A stretch of DNA of 27,562 nt from CAZRHH01 sp964599885 (lineage in GTDB: Bacteria > Chloroflexota > Dehalococcoidia > DSTF01 > JACRBR01), in contig CAZRHH010000042.1 of assembly GCA_964599885.1 (NCBI GenBank), forward strand, positions 1 through 27,562, in the 5' to 3' direction. Positions 22,343 to 27,562 of the stretch are shown piece by piece; position 1 is the stretch's first letter, and every line of letters begins with the position of its first letter. The translations under genes were made by a program, and so were the position numbers. The notes under the pieces were generated by a model, which saw only the letters and a list, made by a program, of their open reading frames with translations, was not told the DNA's origin and did no database searches.

Positions 22343-24716
22343 AGCACTGACGCCAGAACATCTCCGCAGCTTGGAGGTGGACTCGCGCATCGCCGCGGAG
22401 GTCACGGCCGCGCGCGGGTATCACACCGCTGCGAGCGGGGCGGCGATGGCGCGGCTCGGGTTCTCCAAGAGTCAGTGTCTAGCCCCCTCACTCATCCTTC
22501 CGATCTGGGGCGTGACTGGAGTCGTTGCCGGCTACCAAGCGCGGCCCGATCGTCCCCGTATGCGAAAAGGCAAGGTGGTCAAGTACGAAACGATGAGCGG
22601 GATGAAGATGGTTCTCGATGTTCATCCGTCAGTGCGCCACCTCCTCGGCGATCCCTCGGTTCCTCTCTTCGTCACCGAAGGCGTGAAAAAGGAGGACGCA
22701 GTTGTCTCCTTCGGAGCCTGCGCGGTCGGCCTCCTCGGGGTCTGGAACTGGCGAGGGACGAACGACGCGGGCGGCAAGACCGCGCTCGCGGACTGGGAGT
22801 CCATCGCACTGAACGGGCGCCGCGTGTACATCGTCTTCGACTCGGACGTGATGCTGAAGCGCGAGGTGCATGCAGCGCTCGTGCGCTTGAAAGCCTTTCT
22901 CAAATCCCAAGGCGCCGAGGTTGCGTTGATCTACCTCCCGGGAGATCCGCAGCAAACCAAGGTTGGCGTCGATGACTTCCTGGCGAGCGGACACACGCTA
23001 GACGACGTGATCGCTCTCGCGACCGACGAGGTTAAGGCGCCTGTTCTCGAAGCCGAGGACGGCCAATTCGATGACACGAGAAAATCTCAGGCGACGATCC
23101 TCGTTGAGTTGGCAGGACAGGCGGAGCTGTTCTGCGACGGCCTGCGGGACGCGTACGCATCCTTCCAGTTCGCCGGACACCGCGAGACATGGCCTGTACG
23201 TTCCAGCGGGTTCAGGCGCTGGCTCGCGCGCGAGTTCTATCTACGCACCCGCTCAGCAGCCAACAGCAGCGCGATTGCCGACGCGCTGGCCGTGATCGAA
23301 GCGCGCGCCCAGTTTGACGGAGACGAGCGGGCGGTGTCGCTGAGGGTCGCCGAAGGTCCAGGGGGCGCCGTCTACATCGACCTTGGAGGTCCGGAATGGA
23401 ACGCCGTGTGCGTGACGCCCGACGGTTGGACGGTCGTGGACGATCCTCCCGTGCACTTCCGACGCAGCCAGATGACAAGGCCGCTCGCACATCCGATTGC
23501 CGGGGGGAGTGTCGAACTCCTGCGCCCGTTTCTCAGCGTTCCGGACGAAGACCACTTCATCTGCATCGTGGGCTGGTTGTTGGGGGCGCTGCGCCCGCGA
23601 GGTCCCTACCCGTTGCTCGCATTTGTCGCCGAGCAGGGCGCCGGCAAGTCGTTCACGGCTGAAATCCTCCGCTCTCTCGTCGATCCCGCTGCCGTCGCGC
23701 TCAGAGGGATGCCACGTGAAGAGCGTGACCTCGTGATCGCCGCCCGATCCAACCACGTGATCGCCCTAGACAACGTGTCGAGCCTGCCACAGTGGCTCAG
23801 CGACGCGCTTTGCCGGATCGCCACTGGCGCCGGCTGGGCCACACGTACGCTCTATACCGATTCGGACGAGCAGGTCTTCTCGCAGTCGAGACCGGCCATT
23901 CTGACAGGCATCGAGGACTTCATCGCGAACGGCGACCTGCTCGACCGCACCATGCTCGTCGCGCTCCGTGCGATCCCCGAGGACCAGCGTGAGCAAGAGT
24001 TGGTGCTGTGGCAGAGGTTCGATGCCGTGCAGCCACTGATCTTTGGCGCGCTTCTCGACGCCGTCGCCGCAGCGCTGCGCAACCTCCCCACTGTTGATAT
24101 ACGAGCACTCCCGAGGATGGCCGATTTCGCCGCCTGGGTAACGGCCGGGGAGTCGGACTTCGGCTGGGCCGCCGGGACGTTCCTTGCTGCCTACAGGGAA
24201 GGCGTCGCGGGCGCGAACGACGTCGTACTCGAAGGCTCGCTACTCGCGGAGCCGCTCCGCGACTGCGTCGCCTGTTGGGGAGAGGAAGGCTGGCAGGGAA
24301 CGGCATCGGATCTGCTCCATGAGCTGGGCACGCGGGTCGATGACGAAACGCGAAGGAAGAAGGGCTGGCCAAAGACCGCACGCGCACTCAGCGGCCAAGC
24401 CCGGCGGCTGGCGCCAACGTTCCGGAACGTCGGCGTCGATATCACATTCGACCGCGCGTCGAACAGCGGCCGAAAGCGGCTCATCACCGTCCGCTTGAAA
24501 GGCGCGCAGATAACCGTCCAGACCGTCCGCGCCGTCCAGTCCGATGCCGGAGAAGTGGACGATGTGGACGACCGCGCGTACGAGATGGACGGTTCCAACC
24601 GTCAACGGGCCGGCGCGCCGGAATGCAAAGCGGACGATGTGGACGGTATGGACGGTGAACTGGAGCCCTCATCCGTCGGCGGTGGTAGCGATGCGTGGGA
24701 GAGTGAGATCCCGTGA
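22323..24716 (+). CDS. Primase-helicase: N-terminal DUF3854/TOPRIM-like domain plus AAA ATPase
   Basis: A 797-residue protein from ATG 22323, overlapping the HTH gene. The N-terminal region to about residue 215 reads as a TOPRIM-type domain: LFVTEGVKKEDA with Glu119, then VYIVFDSDV with Asp173 and Asp175, and YLPGDPQQTKVGVDDFLA, as in DUF3854 primases of mobile elements. The centre carries a Walker A, EQGAGKSF, with Lys442, and a Walker B-like HVIALDNVSSL. An arginine-containing segment and NGDLLDRTMLVALRAI follow, typical of the D5-like helicases of satellites and phages. The last 90 residues are low-complexity, with repeated 'DDVDG/VDD' and 'TVQTV' runs. The protein should start replication of the excised element. 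It is followed after 25 bases by a small protein. Confidence 0.8.
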   Translation: MTLQSIEALTPEHLRSLEVDSRIAAEVTAARGYHTAASGAAMARLGFSKSQCLAPSLILPIWGVTGVVAGYQARPDRPRMRKGKVVKYETMSGMKMVLDVHPSVRHLLGDPSVPLFVTEGVKKEDAVVSFGACAVGLLGVWNWRGTNDAGGKTALADWESIALNGRRVYIVFDSDVMLKREVHAALVRLKAFLKSQGAEVALIYLPGDPQQTKVGVDDFLASGHTLDDVIALATDEVKAPVLEAEDGQFDDTRKSQATILVELAGQAELFCDGLRDAYASFQFAGHRETWPVRSSGFRRWLAREFYLRTRSAANSSAIADALAVIEARAQFDGDERAVSLRVAEGPGGAVYIDLGGPEWNAVCVTPDGWTVVDDPPVHFRRSQMTRPLAHPIAGGSVELLRPFLSVPDEDHFICIVGWLLGALRPRGPYPLLAFVAEQGAGKSFTAEILRSLVDPAAVALRGMPREERDLVIAARSNHVIALDNVSSLPQWLSDALCRIATGAGWATRTLYTDSDEQVFSQSRPAILTGIEDFIANGDLLDRTMLVALRAIPEDQREQELVLWQRFDAVQPLIFGALLDAVAAALRNLPTVDIRALPRMADFAAWVTAGESDFGWAAGTFLAAYREGVAGANDVVLEGSLLAEPLRDCVACWGEEGWQGTASDLLHELGTRVDDETRRKKGWPKTARALSGQARRLAPTFRNVGVDITFDRASNSGRKRLITVRLKGAQITVQTVRAVQSDAGEVDDVDDRAYEMDGSNRQRAGAPECKADDVDGMDGELEPSSVGGGSDAWESEIP

Positions 24717-24741
24717 AAGTAATAGGAACCGGAAGGGCGCG

Positions 24742-25056
24742 ATGAACGCCGCCGAGATCATCGAACGTGTCCGCCAGTATGATGCAGATCTTGTCATCCG
24801 CGAGGACCGACTCGTCGTGCGAGGCCGAGGCGATCAACTGCCCGACGACCTCCAGCGCGAGCTACGCGAGCACAAGGCCGAACTGATGATCGCGCTCGGC
24901 GTTCCGCTAAACGTGACGATCGCCACTATTCTTGCCGAGATTCGCCCGAACCTCCCGCCAGCGTTGCGCAAGCTTCCGGACGACCACCTTCTGACCTTGG
25001 TGAACTGGACGCTGATCGCGGCCTTCGAGAGAGCTATCCGAAAGGTCGCTCGATGA
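24742..25056 (+). CDS. Small protein with TubC N-terminal docking-like domain
   Basis: A 104-residue protein from ATG 24742, with GGAAGGG upstream. Residues 1-50 (AAEIIERVRQYDADLVIREDRLVVRGRG, then LPDDLQRELREHKAELMIAL) have the beta-alpha pattern and length of TubC_N docking domains. These also appear beside or inside mobile-element primases. The rest (about 50 residues) is helical, with no known domain. Its place directly behind the primase-helicase gene suggests that it docks onto that protein or onto replication partners. Confidence 0.65.
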   Translation: MNAAEIIERVRQYDADLVIREDRLVVRGRGDQLPDDLQRELREHKAELMIALGVPLNVTIATILAEIRPNLPPALRKLPDDHLLTLVNWTLIAAFERAIRKVAR

Positions 25057-25093
25057 GGCGACACGATGACCGAATCGTGATGGAGAGACGCTG

Positions 25094-26338
25094 ATGACGA
25101 AGACGACGACCACCGCGCAGTTGCAGATCGAGCACGTCCCGATCGACGAACTGAAGCCCGACCCCGCCAACCCGCGACGGATCTCCGACGCCGAACTGGA
25201 GTCGCTCACGCGCAGCCTGCGCGAGTACGGGTTCGTGCAGTCGGTGCTGGCGCGGCGCGAGGACAAGACCGTGATCGGTGGTCACCAACGGCTGCTTGCC
25301 GCGCGGCGCCTCGGCATGAAGACGGTGCCGGTGACGTACCTCGACGTGACGATCGAGCAGGCGCGTGTGTTGAACCTCGCCCTGAACAAGATCAGCGGCT
25401 CGTGGGATCAGGAACTCTTGGCGCGGATGGTCGCGGACCTGTCGATGGTTGCCGATCTCGACGTCACGCTCTCGGGCTTCGACGAAGGCGAGCTGGACCA
25501 GTTGCTGAAGTCGCTCGACGTGCGCGAGAAGCGCGACAAGGTCGAAGCGTTCGACGTGGAGGCGGCGCTGGAAGCCGCCCGTGCCGCCACACGCGCCCAA
25601 CCGGGCGACGTGTGGGCGATGGGCGACCACCGGCTGCTCGTCGGCGACGCCGGCGACACGGCGGCGATGACGCGGCTGCTCGACGGACGGAGCGCGGCGA
25701 TGTGCTTCACCGACCCGCCCTACAACGTCGCCTACGGTGATCACGGCGGCCAGCAGCAGGGCCAGCGCAAGCGGCGCATCCAGAACGATGCCATGCCGCG
25801 CGAGCAGTTTGAGACGTTCTGCCGCGGCTGGGTGCGCAACCTCCTTCAGCACGTCGACGGCGCGATCTACTGCTGCATGTCGAGCAAGGAGTTGCCGCTT
25901 GTCTCGCGCGTCTTCGAAGAGGAAAGCGGGCACTGGAGCGACACGATCATCTGGCGTAAGGATCGCTTCACGCTCGGCCGCGCGGACTACCAGCGGCAGT
26001 ACGAACCGATCTGGTTCGGTTGGCGGGAAAGCGCCAAGCACCAGTGGCACGCCGGCCGCGACCAGGGCGACGTCTGGGACGTGGACCGTCCGTCCGTCAG
26101 CGAGGCGCATCCGACGCAGAAGCCGCTCGCGCTCGTCGAGAAGGCGATCGAAAACTCGTCATCGGCGCACGACGTCGTGCTCGATCTGTTTCTCGGTTCG
26201 GGCAGCACACTAATCGCCGCGGAGCGAACGGGGCGCGTCTGCTACGGCACGGAACTCGACCCGCACTATGGCAGCGTCGTGTTGGCGCGCTGGGAGTCGT
26301 TCACGGGAAAGGTCGCGGAATGCCTCAGCCGTTCGTGA
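25094..26338 (+). CDS. ParB-domain DNA methyltransferase (beta class, N6A/N4C)
   Basis: A 414-residue protein. Residues 10-100 are a ParB/sulfiredoxin-type N-terminal domain (VPIDELKPDPANPR, LREYGFVQSVLARRE, VIGGHQRLLAARRLG). After a linker comes a methyltransferase with motif IV TDPPYNV at residues 206-212 before motif I DLFLGSGST at 364-372. This motif order defines beta-class N6-adenine or N4-cytosine enzymes. HPTQKP marks the conserved segment before motif I. No restriction partner is seen, so it is probably an orphan methyltransferase that protects the element or marks its origin. The start at ATG 25094 has GGAGAG upstream. It is in the same direction as the primase operon, with 37 bases after the previous stop, and it overlaps the next small gene. 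Confidence 0.92.
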   Translation: MTKTTTTAQLQIEHVPIDELKPDPANPRRISDAELESLTRSLREYGFVQSVLARREDKTVIGGHQRLLAARRLGMKTVPVTYLDVTIEQARVLNLALNKISGSWDQELLARMVADLSMVADLDVTLSGFDEGELDQLLKSLDVREKRDKVEAFDVEAALEAARAATRAQPGDVWAMGDHRLLVGDAGDTAAMTRLLDGRSAAMCFTDPPYNVAYGDHGGQQQGQRKRRIQNDAMPREQFETFCRGWVRNLLQHVDGAIYCCMSSKELPLVSRVFEEESGHWSDTIIWRKDRFTLGRADYQRQYEPIWFGWRESAKHQWHAGRDQGDVWDVDRPSVSEAHPTQKPLALVEKAIENSSSAHDVVLDLFLGSGSTLIAAERTGRVCYGTELDPHYGSVVLARWESFTGKVAECLSRS

Positions 26339-26520
26339 TCGCGAAGGATGCGCGCGGCGCGCAGATGCATGTTCGCCGTCGCGTCGACGGCGCCTGCGTC
26401 GGCTGCATCGAGGTCGGGCTGTTCGCGATCGTGCGGGCGGTGATCGAGGAGGAGAAAGAGGCCTCGACTGGGGAGGGCACACCAGCCGAGGCCGCTAGAG
26501 AGGCGATGGTACCACGATGA
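26320..26520 (+). CDS. Small hypothetical protein
   Basis: A 66-residue frame from ATG 26320, overlapping the methyltransferase end by 19 bases. MPQPFVIAKDARGAQMHVRRR begins a compact basic region with a CVGC pair and a hydrophobic segment, then an acidic tail (EEEKEAS). The overlap is typical of coupled phage-type genes. No family is recognised. Confidence 0.45.
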   Translation: MPQPFVIAKDARGAQMHVRRRVDGACVGCIEVGLFAIVRAVIEEEKEASTGEGTPAEAAREAMVPR

Positions 26521-26521
26521 T

Positions 26522-26743
26522 CTATTCGGCGTCCTCGTCCTCGCCAAGCGAGCGCAGTTCTTCTTCGATGATGTCGCGCTCGAAGTGGCCGAGCCAGCCG
26601 CGGTCGCGGCCCTCGAACGCGGCGAGGCAGTACGCGTTGAGGCGGTCGTTGCCGAGCGAGCGGATGCTCTGGGCGATGGCGTCCATCATCTCCAGCACCT
26701 CTTCCAGGGTCTCGCGGGTCTCGTCGATTGTGGTGGGGTGCAT
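26522..26743 (-). CDS. Small acidic hypothetical protein
   Basis: A 73-residue protein with a start at 26743 and GGAGG six bases upstream on the minus strand. It is mostly helical and acidic (TLEEVLEMMDAIAQSIRSLG, ending GEDEDAE). The start lies one base after the stop of the next upstream minus-strand gene, so the two are coupled. Its stop lies one base from the stop region of the convergent 66-residue gene. No family is recognised; small acidic proteins of this kind are often DNA mimics or inhibitors, but nothing specific shows this. Confidence 0.6.
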   Translation of the reverse strand: MHPTTIDETRETLEEVLEMMDAIAQSIRSLGNDRLNAYCLAAFEGRDRGWLGHFERDIIEEELRSLGEDEDAE

Positions 26744-26744
26744 C

Positions 26745-27134
26745 TCAACCCTCCGCCACGACGCGGCCGTCGAGCGTGATCGCCGCGTCGCCGAACAGGA
26801 TCGCGGCCCACGCCTCCCCGTCGGCCCGGTGGCTGCCGAACGTCGTCGCGTGCTCGGCGCACCAGTTGATCAGCGCCAACCGGCCCTCGGGCGTGTCGGG
26901 AAACGCAGGCGAAATCGGCGTGCCCTCGGTCACCGTCTCGTAGGCGGCGATCTCGATCTCGCCGAGCGGCACCGGCATCATCTCTTCGAATGGCGCGATC
27001 TCGTCATCGATCTGGTACCCGAAGGGCAGCAGCGGGATCAGCGTGTTCTTGGCGTCCCGCGGGTGCTGCCAACCCTTAGGAATCTCGCGCACCTCGCGGT
27101 TGGCGATCACGTAGGCGGTTCGTTCGTTCGTCAT
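26745..27134 (-). CDS. Hypothetical mobile-element protein
   Basis: A 129-residue protein starting at ATG 27134, preceded by AAAGGAG with 6-7 bases spacing; an upstream extension to 27227 would cross the promoter. Sequence segments such as AYVIANREVREIPKGWQHP, LIPLLPFGY and the tail AAILFGDAAITLDGRVVAEG give no known family to me. Its leader begins at the minus-strand promoter at 27153-27185, the mirror of the promoter of the RAMA-like gene. One base separates its stop from the start of the next minus-strand gene. Confidence 0.65.
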   Translation of the reverse strand: MTNERTAYVIANREVREIPKGWQHPRDAKNTLIPLLPFGYQIDDEIAPFEEMMPVPLGEIEIAAYETVTEGTPISPAFPDTPEGRLALINWCAEHATTFGSHRADGEAWAAILFGDAAITLDGRVVAEG

Positions 27135-27152
27135 GGTTCGCTCCTTTCGCCA

Positions 27153-27185
27153 CCATACATCACTCGGCGCAGCACACGAGTCAAC
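27153..27185 (-). promoter_or_regulatory. Minus-strand promoter of mirror pair
   Basis: On the minus strand GTTGACT, 13 bases, GAGTGATGTATGG. The -35 TTGACT is clear. The -10 is not close to consensus, which suggests an activator or a non-standard sigma factor. The same GTTGACT-N13-GAGTGATGTATGG appears on the plus strand at 27230-27262. Confidence 0.6.
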
Positions 27186-27229
27186 GCGCACCGCCGCGAG
27201 TTTCCGAGTGTTAACGAACTGACACACCC

Positions 27230-27262
27230 GTTGACTTCGCTCAGCACCGGAGTGATGTATGG
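27230..27262 (+). promoter_or_regulatory. Plus-strand promoter of mirror pair
   Basis: GTTGACT (27230-27236), 13 bases, GAGTGATGTATGG (27250-27262). It is identical to the minus-strand site outside the N13. The 44 bases between the two -35 boxes hold a GTTAAC palindrome at 27210-27215. Confidence 0.6.
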
Positions 27263-27277
27263 CCGCACCAACGAGAT

Positions 27278-27293
27278 GGCCTCAGACGAGGCC
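27278..27293 (+). other. Leader hairpin before RAMA-like gene
   Basis: GGCCTC pairs with GAGGCC around AGAC in the leader, ending seven bases before the AAAGGAG ribosome site. Confidence 0.45.
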
Positions 27294-27312
27294 CAGCGAA
27301 AGGAGCGGCGTG

Positions 27313-27562
27313 ATGCCGATCGAGAACAGGAACTTGGAGCCAGGGACGGTGCTGGTGGCGCGGCACAAGAAGGAGGAGCACCGCTGCGAGGTGGTGCAGA
27401 CGGACGACGGCCTACGCTACCGCCTTGCAGACGGGAAGGAGTTCAACAGCCCGTCGTCGGCGGGACGCGAGATCACGGGCGGCGTTGCGGTGAACGGCTG
27501 GCGGTTTTGGAGCCTCGAAGGCGACCTGAAGCCGCGCGCGGCCAAGACGGCGAAGCCCAAGG
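27313..27562 (+). CDS. RAMA / DUF4357-like domain protein, partial (cut by window end)
   Basis: An open frame from ATG 27313, with AAAGGAG upstream; the first 83 residues are visible. The order LEPGTVLVARHKKEEHRCEV, then an LADGKEFNSPSSAGREITG segment and NGWRFWSLEG, matches the RAMA/DUF4357 module ('dG..f.SPSaAa...g...nGW.fW'). This module is found next to or inside restriction-modification and other DNA-linked proteins. A basic Lys/Ala tail (KPRAAKTAKPK) begins at the window edge. It may read or bind modified DNA and would fit an element with its own methyltransferase. The rest of the protein is unknown. Confidence 0.65.
   Translation, partial: MPIENRNLEPGTVLVARHKKEEHRCEVVQTDDGLRYRLADGKEFNSPSSAGREITGGVAVNGWRFWSLEGDLKPRAAKTAKPK

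Larger units (their letters stand above)
19870..27562. mobile_element. Integrated mobile element (prophage- or ICE-like), left arm; right end outside window
   Basis: Everything after cysM has the content of an integrated element: tyrosine integrase at the edge, a coupled unknown protein, an excisionase-type HTH, a primase-helicase, a ParB-methyltransferase and several tiny genes on both strands. No structural phage, conjugation or resistance genes are visible in the 7.7 kb shown, so prophage, satellite and conjugative element cannot be separated. The left boundary lies somewhere in 19870-19931; the right one is not in the window. Confidence 0.8.

Noticed and set aside
27276..27562. Alternative plus-strand frame starting at ATG 27276
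   Set aside because: Gly/Arg-rich shadow with no ribosome site; the frame at 27313 has AAAGGAG and a domain match.

Overview
The window is GC-rich bacterial DNA with short operons, ATG/GTG/TTG starts, clear AAGGAGG ribosome sites and sigma70-like promoters. The gene content (CysO/CysM cysteine synthesis, [4Fe-4S] APS reductase, siroheme sulfite reductase, CymR-type Rrf2 regulator, thiolase and crotonase) suggests a Chloroflexota or deep actinobacterial-type organism. No rRNA or tRNA is present to settle this, so taxonomy is a weak inference.

Left part (1-7.3 kb), mixed housekeeping: the end of an enoyl-CoA hydratase; a small four-cysteine protein; a minus-strand SAM methyltransferase broken by three frame changes; an acetyl-CoA acetyltransferase with its own promoter and terminator; a structured intergenic region; a membrane-anchored barrel-domain protein with a strong terminator; an endonuclease III-type DNA glycosylase; and a 492-residue protein with a PD-(D/E)XK-like nuclease signature.

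Middle (7.4-19.9 kb), a sulfur assimilation locus, all on the plus strand: sulfite reductase, APS reductase, APS kinase, ATP sulfurylase and a Na+/Pi-type transporter that starts one base after the ATP sulfurylase stop. A multi-PAS histidine kinase follows. A second block holds an Rrf2 regulator, classical CysK, an E1-like adenylyltransferase carrying a fused N-terminal sulfur-carrier domain, free-standing CysO and CysM. Sulfate would be taken up, activated to APS, reduced to sulfite and sulfide, then fixed either by CysK or by the CysO-thiocarboxylate/CysM route. The promoters of the sulfite reductase gene and of the Rrf2 gene have the same design: an N18-spaced -35/-10 followed immediately by a shared GTTGA-N9-TTNACTTTCNGG element. 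This is the best candidate for the Rrf2 operator and links the two blocks into one regulon.

Right part (19.9 kb to the end), the left arm of an integrated mobile element. A tyrosine integrase is read towards the cysM end and is translationally coupled to a zinc-finger protein. Overlapping divergent promoters separate these from an excisionase-type HTH protein, a TOPRIM/AAA primase-helicase, a TubC-docking-like small protein, a ParB-domain DNA methyltransferase and small unknown proteins. Near the right edge two divergent transcription units start from near-mirror-image promoters (GTTGACT-N13-GAGTGATGTATGG on each strand); one of them begins a RAMA/DUF4357-like protein cut by the window end. 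The right end of the element is outside the window.
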